Source: Megalopta genalis
Taxonomy: Eukaryota > Arthropoda > Insecta > Hymenoptera > Halictidae
Direction: 5' to 3'
Length of the DNA: 64,000 nucleotides
Assembly: GCF_051020955.1 (NCBI RefSeq)
Contig: NW_027476474.1
Span: 62,001 to 126,000, forward strand
The position numbers were made by a program, and so were the translations under genes. Positions 52,851 through 63,164 of this stretch are shown here, piece by piece. The first letter of the stretch is position 1. Every line of letters begins with the position of its first letter. The notes beneath the pieces are model-generated. The model had not been told where the DNA came from. It saw nothing but the letters and a program-made list of their open reading frames with translations, and made no database searches.

Positions 52851-53390
52851 AAGTATATGAAGCTAAATCATTTGTGTCGCATGGATTTGAAGCTATACCT
52901 TCTACATCGCATTTAATTGAAGCTAAATCAAGTATTTCGCTTGAATTTGAAGCTAACTCGTTTGATTCGCCCGCATTTGAAGCAATATCAATATCGCAAG
53001 TATCTGAACCTAAATCATTTGTATCGCATGGATTTGAAGCTAAACTTTCTACATCGCATTGATTTGAAGCTAAACCATGTGTGTCGCATGGAGTTGCAGC
53101 TAGCTCGTTTGCTTTGTCTGCATTTGAACGTATAACGCTTATAACGCAACTATCTGAAGCTAAATCATTTGTTCCGCATGGATTTGAAGCTTAACCTTCT
53201 ACATCTCATTGATTTGAAGCTAAACCCTCTACATCTCATTGATTTGAAGCTAAATCATGTGTTTCGCATGGATTTGGAGCTATACCTTCTACATCGCATT
53301 GATTTGAAGCTAAATCATGTGTTTTGCATGGACTTTATGCTAACTCGTTTGTTTCCCCTGCATTTGAATCTATATCAGTTACGTCGCAAG
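49001..53390. repeat. Irregular repeat block rich in one-base indels
   Basis: Monomers are standard, but insertions are frequent (for example TCTAATATCAC at 49,177, GTTCTCGCATG at 49,430, CCCCCCTGC at 49,617 and TGTATGCTAAATC at 52,724). Local duplications include 49.33-49.56 versus 49.63-49.87 kb, and about 50.1-50.9 versus 52.7-53.5 kb (offset ~2597 at 50.57 kb). The stretch near 50.92-51.77 kb repeats 46.9-47.75 kb. Part of 52.29-52.60 kb also occurs at 9.64, 17.88 and 61.26 kb. No gene is seen. Confidence 0.75.
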
Positions 53391-56340
53391 TATCTGATGC
53401 TAAATCATTTTTTTCGCATGGATTTGAAGCTAAACCTTCTACATCGCATTGATTTGGAGCTAAATAATGTGTTTCGCTTGGATTTGAAGCTAAACCTTCT
53501 ACGTCGCATTGATTTGTAACTAAATCATGTGTTTTGCATGGATTTGATGCTAACTCGTTTGGTTCTCCTGTATTTGTAGCTATATCACTTACATCGCAAG
53601 TAATTGAAGCTAAATCATTTGTTCCGCATGGATTTGATGCTGAACCTTCTACATCGCATTGATTTGAAGCTGAATCCTGTGTTTTGCATGGATTTGATGC
53701 TAACTCGTTTGTTTCCCCTGCATTTGAAGCTATATCAGTTTTATCGCAAGTATCTGATGCTAAATCATTTGTTTCGCAAGGATTTTAAGCTAAACCTTCT
53801 ACACCGCATTGATTTGAAGCTATATCATGTGATTCGCTTGGATTTAATTCTGGTTCGTTTGTATCGTCTGAATTTGAATCTATATCACTTATATCGCAAG
53901 TATCTAAAGCTAAATCATTGGTTTCGCATGAATTTGAAGCTAAACCTACTACATCGCATTGATTCGAAGCTAAATCATTTGTTTCGCTTAGATTTGAAGC
54001 TAACTCGTTTGTTTCGTATGTATTTGAAGATATATCACTTATATCGCAAATATCCGAACCGAAATAATTTGTTTCTTATGGATTTGAATCTAAGCCTTCT
54101 ACCTCGCATTGATTTGCAGCTAAATAATTTGTTTCGCTTCGATTTTTGAATCTATACTATCCACATTACATTGATTTGCAGGTAAATCATGTGTTCCGCA
54201 TGGATTTGAAGCTAACTCGTTTGTTTCCCCTGCATTTGAAGCTATGCCACATATATCCCAAGTGTTTGAAGCTAAATCATTTGTTTCGCATGGATTTGAA
54301 GCTAAACCTTCTACATCCCATTGATTTAAAGCTAAATCATGTGCTTCGCTTGGATTGGAAGCTAACTCGTTTATTTCGTCTGCATTTGAAGTTGTATCAC
54401 TTATATCGCAAGTATCTGAAGCTAAATCATTTGTGCCTCATGGATTTGAAGCTAAAGCTTCTACATCGCATTGATTTGCAGCTAAATCATGTGTTTCGCA
54501 TGGATTTGAAGCTATCTCGTTTGATTTGTCTGCATTTAAAGCTATATCACTTATATCCCAATTGTTTGAAGCTAAATCATGTGTTTCGCTTGTATTTGAA
54601 ACTAGCTTGTTTGTTTCGTCTGCATTGGAAGCTATATCACTTATATCGCAAGTGTTTGAAGCTCAATAATTTGTCTCGCATGGATTTCAAGCTAAACCCT
54701 CTACATCGCATTGATTTGAAGCTAAATCACGTGTTCCGCTTGGATTTGAAGCTAAACCTTCTACATTGCATTGATTTGACACTAAATCATGTGATTCGCT
54801 TGGATTTGTATCTAACTCGTTTCTTCCGTCTGCATTTGAAGCTATATCACTTATATCGCAAGTATCAGATGCTAAATCATTTTTTTCGCATGGATTTGAA
54901 GCTAAACCCTCTACATCTCATTGATTTGAAGCTAATTCATGTGTTTCGCATGGATTTGGAGCTATACCTTCTACATCGCATTGATTTGAAGCTAAATCAT
55001 GTGTTTTTCATGGATTTGAAGCTAACTCGTTTGTGTCCCCTGCATTTGAAGCTATATCCCTTATATCGCATGTATCTGATGCTAAATCATTTTTTTCGCA
55101 TGGATTTGAAGCTAAACCTTCTACATCGCATTGATTTGGAGCTAAATAATGTGTTTCGCTTGGATTTGAAGCTAAACCTTCTACGTCGCATTGATTTGTA
55201 ACTAAATCATGTGTTTTGCATGGATTTGATGCTAACTCGTTTGGTTCTCCTGTATTTGTAGCTATATCACATACATCGCAAGTAATTGAAGCTAAATCAT
55301 TTGTTCCGCATGGATTTGATGCTGAACCTTCTACATCGCATTGATTTGAAGCTGAATCCTGTGTTTTGCATGGATTTGATGCTAACTCGTTTGTTTCCCC
55401 TGCATTTGAAGCTATATCAGTTTTATCGCAAGTATCTGATGCTAAATCATTTGTTTCGCATGGATTTGAAGCTAAACCTTCTACACCGCATTGATTTGAA
55501 GCTATATCATGTGATTCGCTTGGATTTAATTCTGGTTCGATTGTATCGTCTGAATTTGACACTATATCACTTATATCGCAAGTATCTAAAGCTAAATCAT
55601 TGGTTTCGCATGAATTTGAAGCTAAACCTACTACATCGCATTGATTCGAAGCTAAATCATTTGTTTCGCTTAGATTTGAAGCTAACTCGTTTGTTTCGTC
55701 TGTATTTGAAGATATATCACTTATATCGCAAATATCCGAACCGAAATAATTTGTTTCTTATGGATTTGAATCTAAGCCTTCTACCTCGCATTGATTTGAA
55801 GCCAAATAATTTGTTTCGCTTCGATTTTTGAATCTATACTATCCACATTACATTGATTTGCAGGTAAGTCATGTGTTCCGCATGGATTTGAAGCTAACTC
55901 GTTTGTTTCGTCTGCATTTGAAGCTATGTCACATATATCCCAAGTGTTTGAAGCTAAATCATTTGTTTCGCATGGATTTGAAGCTAACTCGTTTGATTTG
56001 TCTGCATTTAAATCTATATCACTTATATCCCAATTGTTTGAAGCTAAATCATGTGTTTCGCTTGTATTTGAAACTAGCTTGTTTGTTTCGTCTGCATTGG
56101 AAGCTATATCACTTATATCGCAAGTGTTTGAAGCTCAATAATTTGTCTCGCATGGATTTCAAGCTAAACCCTCTACATCGCATTGATTTGAAGCTAAATC
56201 ACGTGTTCCGCTTGGATTTGAAGCTAAACCTTCTACATTGCATTGATTTGACACTAAATCATGTGATTCGCTTGGATTTTTATCTAACTCGTTTCTTCCG
56301 TCTGCATTTGAAGCTATATCACTTATATCGCAAGTATCTG
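53391..56340. repeat. Block with a 1,682-bp duplication
   Basis: About 53.39-54.29 kb recurs at 55.07-55.98 kb at an offset of 1682. After a 210-bp (seven-monomer) loss in the second copy, the match resumes at an offset of about 1472 (54.52-54.86 versus 55.99-56.33 kb). Rare variants such as GGATTTAATTCTGG, CTATACTATCCAC and CGAACCGAAATAATTTG are shared, which confirms the copying. A plus-strand frame is open for 351 codons (54146-55201); I treat it as a by-product of the monomer. Confidence 0.85.
54146..55201 (+). other. Plus-strand open frame, 351 codons (probably not a gene)
   Basis: This is a leucine- and lysine-rich decapeptide run of the MDLKL type that starts at a TTG. It overlaps the 1,682-bp duplication; the second copy, from 55828, runs 290 codons because seven monomers are missing. 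Codons of this frame (CTA, CAT, TTT, CGC, GAT) are mostly more than one substitution from a stop, so long open runs are expected without selection. No unique sequence marks either end. Confidence 0.04.
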
Positions 56341-57780
56341 AACCTAAATCATTTGTTTCTCATGGATTTCAAGATAAGCCTTCTTCCTCGCTATGATTTG
56401 AAGCTAAGTCATTTGCGTCGCATGGATTTGAAGCTAAACCTTCTACATAACATTGATTTGACGCTTAATCATGTGTTTTGCATGGATTTGAAGCTAACTC
56501 GTTTGTTTCCCCTGCATTTGAAGCTATATCACTTATATCGCAAGTATCTGATGCTAAATCATTTGTGTTGTTTAGATTTGAAGCTACACCGTCCACATAA
56601 CATTGATTTGAAGCTTAACCATGTGTTTTGCATGCATTTGAAGCTAACTCGTTTGTTTCCCTGCATTTCAAGCTATATCACTTATATCGCAAGTATCTGA
56701 TGCTAAATCATTTGTTTCGCATGGATTTGAAGCTAAACATTCTACATCGCTTTGATTTGCAGCTAAATCATGTGTTTCGCATGGATTTGAAGCTAAACCT
56801 TCTACTTTCGCATTGATTTGAAGCTGACTCGTTTGTTTCGTCCGCATTTGAAGCTATATCACTTATATCCCAACTGTTTGTAGCTAAATCATTTGTATTG
56901 CATGGATTTGAAGCTAACTGGTTCGTTTTCCCTGCATTTGAAGCTATATCACTTATATCGCAAGTATCTGAAGCCAAATCATTTGTGTCGTATGGATTTA
57001 AAGCTACACCTTCCACATAACATTGATTTGAAGCTTAACCATGTGTTTTGCATGGATTTGAAGCTAACTCGTTTGTTTCCCCTGCATTTGAAGCTATATC
57101 ACATTTATCCCAAGTGTTTGAAGCTCAATAATTTGCTTCGCACGGATTTGAAGCTAATCCTTCTACATCGCATTGATTTGAAGCTAAATCATGTGTTTTG
57201 CATGCATTTGAAGCTAACTCGTTTGTTTCCCCTGCATTTCAAGCTATATCACTTATATCGCAAGTATCTGATGCTAAATCATTTGTTTCGCATGGATTTG
57301 AAGCTAAACATTCTACATCGCTTTGATTTGCATCTAAATCATGTGTTTCGCATGGACTTGAAGCTAAACCATCTACTTTCGCATTGATTTGAAGCTGACT
57401 CGTTTGTTTCGTCCGCATTTGAAGCTATATCACTTATATCCCAACTGTTTGTAGCTAAATCATTTGTATTGCATGGATTTGAAGCTAACTGGTTCGTTTT
57501 CCCTGCATTTGAAGCTATATCACTTATATCGCAAGTATCTGAAGCCAAATCATTTGTGTTGTATGGATTTGAAGCTACACCTTCCACATAACATTGATTT
57601 GAAGCTTAACCATGTGTTTTGCATGGACTTGAAGCTATCTCGTTTGTTTCCCCTGCATTTGAAGCTACATCACATTTATCCCAAGTGTTTGAAGCTCAAT
57701 GATTTGCTTCGCATGGATTTGAAGCTAAACCTTCTACATCGCATTGATTTCAAGCTAAATCATGTGATTCGCTTGGATTG
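56341..57780. repeat. 571-bp duplicated segment
   Basis: About 56.60-57.14 kb recurs at 57.17-57.71 kb at an offset of 571, which is 19 monomers plus one base. The extra base comes from the 31-bp monomer with CTACTTTCGCATTG at about 56,802, which is present again near 57,373. Shared variants include CTTCCACATAACATTG and AACTGGTTCGTTTTCCC. One-base differences (CCCTGC for CCCCTGC near 56,661) alter the frames. No gene is seen. Confidence 0.83.
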
Positions 57781-59932
57781 GAAACTAACTCGTTTATTTC
57801 GTCTGCATTTGAAGCTGTATTACTTATACCGCTAGTATCTGAAGCTAAATCATGTGCTTCGCATGGATTTGAAGCTAACTCGTTTGTTTCGTCTGCATTT
57901 GAAGCCATGTCTCATATAGGCCAAGTGTTTGAATCTCAATCATTTGATTCGCATGGATTTGAAGCTAATCCTTCTACATCGCATTGATTTGATGCTAAAT
58001 CATGTGTTTCGCATGGATTTGAAGCTAAACTTTCTACATCGCATTGACTTGAAGCTAAAATCATGTGATTCACTTGCATTGGAAGCTAACTCGTTTGTTT
58101 CGTCTGCATTTGAAGCCATGCCACTTATATCGCAAGTATCTGAAGCTAAATCATTGGTTCCGCATGGATTTGAAGCTAAACTTTCTACATCGCATTGATT
58201 TGAAGCTAAATCATGTGATTCGCTTGGATTGGAAACTAACTCGTTTATTTCGTCTGCATTTGAAGCTGTATCACTTATACCGCTAGTATCTGAAGCTAAA
58301 TCATGTGCTTCGCATGGATTTGAAGCTAACTCGTTTGTTTCGTCTGCATTTGAAGCCATGTCACATATAGCCCAAGTGTTTGAATCATCAATCATTTGAT
58401 TCGCATGGATTTGAAGCTAATCCTTCTACATCGCATTGATTTGATGCTAAATCATGTGTTTCGCATGGATTTGAAGCTAACTTGTTAGTCTCGACTGCAC
58501 TTGAAGCTATATCACTTATTTCGATAGTATCTAAAGCTAAATCATTTGTATCGCATGGATTTGAAGCTAAACTTTCTACATCGCATTGACTTGAAGCTAA
58601 ATCATGTGATTCACTTGCATTGGTAGCTAACTCGTTTGTTTCGTCTGCATTTGAAGCTATGCCACTTATATCGCAAGTATCTGAAGCTAAATCATTGGTT
58701 CCGCATGGATTTGAAGCTAAACTTTCTACATCGCATTGATTGAAGCTAGATCATGTGATTCGCTTGGATTGGAAGCTAACTCGTTTATTTCGTCTGCATT
58801 TGAAGCTGTATCACTTATATCGCTAGTATCTGAAGCTAAATCATGTGCATCGCCTGAATTGGAAGCTAACTCGTTTGTTTCGTCTGCATTTAAAGTTATG
58901 CCACTTATATCGCAAGTATCTGAAGCTAAATCATTGGTTTCGCATGGATTTGAAGCTAAACCTTCTACATCGCATTGATTCGAAGCTAAATCATGTGTTT
59001 CGCATGGATTTGGAGCTAACCCGTTTGTTTCGCCTGCATTTGAAGCTATGTCACTTACATCGCAAGTATTTAAAGCTAAATCATTTCTTTCGCATGGATT
59101 TGAAGCCAAACCTTATACATCGCATTGATTTGAAGCTAAATCATGTGCTTCGCATGGATTTGAAGCTAAGCTTTCTACGTCGCATTGGTGTGAAGCTAAA
59201 TGATGTGTATCGCATGGATTTTGAAGCTAACTCGTTTGATTCGTCTGCATTTGAAGAAATATCACTTATATCCCAAGTGTTTGAAGCTAAATCATTTGTT
59301 TCGCTTGGATTTGAAGCTAAACCTTCTACATCGCATTGATTTTAAGATAAATCATGTGTATCGCACGGATTTTGAAGCTAACTCGTTTGTTTCGTCTGCA
59401 TTTGAAGCTATATCACTTATATCCCTAGTGTTTGAAGCTAATCCTTCTACTTCGCATTGATTTGATGCTAAATCATGTCTTTCGCATGGAGTTGAAGGTA
59501 ACTTGTTAGTATCGTCTGCATTTGAAGCTATATCACTTATTTCGCTAGTATCTAAAGCTAAATCATTTGTTTCGCATGGATTTGAAGCTAACCTTCCTGC
59601 ATCGCATTGATTTGAAGCTAAATCATGTCTTTCGCTTGGATTGGAAGCTAACTCGTTTGTTTCGTCTGCATTTGAAGTTATGCCACTTATATCGCAAGTA
59701 TCTGAAGCTAAATCATTGGTTTCGCATGGATTTGAAGCCAAACCTTCTACATCGCATTGATTTGAAGCTAAATAATGTGCTTCGCATGGATTTGAAGCTA
59801 ACTCGTTTTTTTCCCTGCATTTGAAGCTATATCAGTTATATCGCAAGCATCTGAAGCTGAATCATTGGTTTCGCATGGATTTAAAGTTAAACCTTCTACA
59901 TCGCATTGATTTGCTGCTAAAACATGTGTTTC

Positions 59933-61570
59933 TCATAGAATTGAATCTAACTGGTTTGTTGCGTCTGCATTTGAAGCTATGTCCCTTATATGGCAAGTAT
60001 CTGAAGCTAAATCATTTGTTTCGCATGGATTTGAAGCTAACTCGATTGCTTCGTCTGCATTTGAAGCTATATCACTTATATCCCAAGTATTTGAAGCTAA
60101 ATCATTTGTTTCGCATGGATTTGAAGCAAAACCTTCTACATCGCATTGATTTGATGCTAAATCATGTGTTTCGCATGGAGTTGAAGCTAACTTGTTAGTC
60201 TCGTCTGCATTTGAAGCTATATCACTTATTTCGCTAGTATCTAAAGCTAAATCTTTTGTATCGCATGGATTTGAAGCTAAACCTTCTACATCGCATTGAA
60301 TTGCTGCTAAATCATGTGTTTCGCTTGGATTTGAAGCTAACTCGTTTGTTTCGCCTGCATTTGAAACTATGCCACTTATATCGCAAGTATCTGAAGCTAA
60401 ATCATTGGTTTCGCATGGATTTGAAGCTAAACATTCTACATCGCATTGATTTGTTGCTAAATCATGTGTTTCGCTTGGATTGGAAGCTAACTCGTTTGTT
60501 TCGTCTGCATTTAAAGTTATGCCACTTATATAGCAAGTATCTGAAGCTAAATCATTGGTTTCGCATGGATTTGATGCTAAACCTTCTACATCGCATTGAT
60601 TTGAAGCTAAATAATGTGTTTCGCATGGATTTGGAGCTAACCCGTTTGTTTCGTCTGCATTTGAAGCTATGTCACTTATATCGCAAGTATTTGAAGCTAA
60701 ATCATTTGTTTCGCATGGATTTGAAGCCAAACCTTCTACATCGCATTGATTTGAAGCTAAATAATGTGCTTCGCATGGATTTGAAGCTAACTCGTTTGTT
60801 TCGTCTGCATTTGAAGCTGTATCACTTATATCGCTAGTATCTGAAGCTAAATCATTTGTGTCTCTTGGATTTGAAGCTAATCCTTCTACATCGCATTGAT
60901 TTGATGCTAAATCATGTGTTTCGCATGGAGTTGAAGCTAACTTGTTAGTCTCGTCTCCATTTGAAGCTATATCACTTATTTCGCTAGTATCTAAAGCTAA
61001 ATCATTTGTTTCGCTTGGATTTGAAGCTAACTCGTTTGTTTCGCCTGCATTTGAAGCTATATCAGTTACATCGCAAGTATCTGATGCTAAATCATTTTTC
61101 TCGCATGGATTTGAATCTAAGCCTTCTACTTCGCATTGATTTGAAGCTAAATCATGTGTATCGCATGGATTTGATGCTAACTCGTTTGTTTCCCCTGCAT
61201 TTAAAGCTATATCAGTTATATCGAAAGTATCTGATGCTAAATCATTTGTTTCGCATGGATTTGAAGCTAAACATTCTACATCGCATTGATTTGAAGCTAA
61301 ATCATGTGTTTTGCATGGATTTGAAGCTAACTCGTTTGTTTCGCCTCCAGTTGAATCTATATCACTTACATAGCAAGTATTTGAAGCTAAATCATTTGTT
61401 CCGCATGGATTTGAAGCTAAGCCTTCTACTTCGCATTGATTTGAAACTAAATCATGTGTATCGCATGGATTTGATGCTAACTCGTTTGTTTCCCCTGCAT
61501 TTGAATCTATATCACTTACATCGCAAGTATTTAAAGCTAAATCATTTCCTTCGCATGGATTTGAAGCCAA
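59933..61570 (-). CDS. Longest minus-strand open frame: acidic Cys-rich decapeptide repeat (doubtful gene)
   Basis: The frame translates as about 54 tandem decapeptides of the form A-S-N-x-C/G-E/D-T/I/V-x-D/E/G-L/I, for example ASNPCETNDL, ASDTCDISDI, ASNAGETNEL and ASNQCDVEGL. Four of every five carry a Cys, and Asp/Glu are abundant. The 545-codon version begins at a TTG. The frame is in fact open from a TAG at 61688-61690 to a TGA at 59933-59935 (584 codons) without any clear ATG. I see no signal peptide, membrane segment or unique domain. The L/I and C/G positions fall every five residues, loosely like pentapeptide-repeat solenoids, but the Asn/Pro positions do not fit that family well. 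I recognise no family. It may be a relic of a coding ancestor or, more likely, an accident of a monomer with no stop in this frame. Confidence 0.12.
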   Translation of the reverse strand: MASNPCEGNDLALNTCDVSDIDSNAGETNELASNPCDTHDLVSNQCEVEGLASNPCGTNDLASNTCYVSDIDSTGGETNELASNPCKTHDLASNQCDVECLASNPCETNDLASDTFDITDIALNAGETNELASNPCDTHDLASNQCEVEGLDSNPCEKNDLASDTCDVTDIASNAGETNELASNPSETNDLALDTSEISDIASNGDETNKLASTPCETHDLASNQCDVEGLASNPRDTNDLASDTSDISDTASNADETNELASNPCEAHYLASNQCDVEGLASNPCETNDLASNTCDISDIASNADETNGLAPNPCETHYLASNQCDVEGLASNPCETNDLASDTCYISGITLNADETNELASNPSETHDLATNQCDVECLASNPCETNDLASDTCDISGIVSNAGETNELASNPSETHDLAAIQCDVEGLASNPCDTKDLALDTSEISDIASNADETNKLASTPCETHDLASNQCDVEGFASNPCETNDLASNTWDISDIASNADEAIELASNPCETNDLASDTCHIRDIASNADATNQLDSIL

Positions 61571-62528
61571 ACCTTCTACATCGCATTGATTTGAAGCTAA
61601 ATCATGTGCTTCGCATGGATTTGAAGCTAAGCTTTCTACGTCGCATTGGTGTGAAGCTAAATGATGTGTATCGCATGGATTTTGAAGCTAACTCGTTTGA
61701 TTCGTCTGCATTTGAAGAAATATCACTTATATCCCAAGTGTTTGAAGCTAAATCATTTGTTTCGCTTGGATTTGAAGCTAAACCTTCTACATCGCATTGA
61801 TTTTAAGATAAATCATGTGTATCGCACGGATTTGAAGCTAACTCGTTTGTTTCGTCTGCATTTGAAGCTATATCACTTATATCCCTATTGTTTGAAGCTA
61901 ATCCTTCTACTTCGCATTGATTTGATGCTAAATCATGTGTTTCGCATGGAGTTGAAGGTAACTTGTTAGTACCGTCTGCATTTGAAGCTATATCAATTAT
62001 TTCGCTAGTATCTAAAGCTAAATCATTTGTTTCGCATGGATTTGAAGCTAAACTTCCTGCATCGCATTGATTTGAAGCTAAATCATGTCTTTCGCTTGGA
62101 TTGGAAGCTAACTCGTTTGTTTCGTCTGCATTTGAAGTTATGCCACTTATATCGCAAGTATCTGAAGCTAAATCATTGGTTTCGCATGGATTTGAAGCCA
62201 AACCTTCTACATCGCATTGATTTGAAGCTAAATAATGTGCTTCGCATGGATTTGAAGCTAACTCGTTTTTTTCCCCTGCATTTGAAGCTATATCAGTTAT
62301 ATCGCAAGTATCTGAAGCTGAATCATTGGTTTCGCATGGATTTAAAGTTAAACCTTCTACATCGCATTGATTTGCTGCTAAAACATGTGTTTCGCATGGA
62401 TTTGAAGCTAAGCCTTCTACGTCGCATTGGTGTGAAGCTAAATGATGTGTATCGCATGGATTTTGAAGCTAACTCGTTTGATTCGTCTGCATTTGAAGAT
62501 ATATCACTTATATCCCAAGTGTTTGAAG

Positions 62529-63164
62529 CTAAATCATTTGTTTCGCTAAATCATTTGAAGCTAAGCCTTCTACATCGCATTGATTTGATGCTAAATCATG
62601 TGTTTCGAATGGAGTTGAAGCTAACTTGTTAGTCTCGTCTGCATTTGAAGCTATATCACTTATTTCGCTAGTATCTAAAGCTAAATCTTTTGTATCGCAT
62701 GGATTTGAAGCTAAACCTTCTACATCGCATTGAATTGCTGCTAAATCATGTGTTTCGCTTGGATTTGACGCTAACTCGTTTGTTTCGCCTGCATTTGAAT
62801 CTATGCCACTTATATCGCAAGTATCTGAAGCTAAATCATTGGTTTCGCATGGATTTGAAGCTAAACATTCTACATCGCATTGATTTGTTGCTAAATCATG
62901 TGTTTCACTTGGATTGGAAGCTAACTCGTTTGTTTCGTCTGCATTTAAAGTTATGCCACTTATATAGCAAGTATCTGAAGCTAAATCATTGGTTTCGCAT
63001 GGATTTGATGCTAAACCTTCTACATCGCATTGATTTGAAGCTAAATAATGTGTTTCGCATGGATTTGGAGCTAACCCGTTTGTTTCGTCTGCATTTGAAG
63101 CTATGTCACTTATATCGCAAGTATTTGAAGCTAAATCATTTGTTTCGCATGGATTTGAAGCCAA
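62529..63164 (-). other. Minus-strand open frame, paralogue of part of the 545-codon frame
   Basis: This is a 211-codon run of the same decapeptides, starting at a TTG codon. It is the duplicate, at offset 2434, of 60,095-60,730 inside the longer frame. It ends where the copy contains an altered monomer (TTCGCTAAATCATTTGAAGC near 62,544) and so leaves the decapeptide pattern. It adds no independent support for a gene, since it was copied along with its block. Confidence 0.08.

Noticed and set aside
59933..61687. Canonical pentapeptide-repeat protein (A(D/N)LXX family)
   Set aside because: L/I and C/G do recur every five residues, but the position two before them is Asn rather than a small core residue, and Pro often precedes Cys. 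The similarity is too loose to call.
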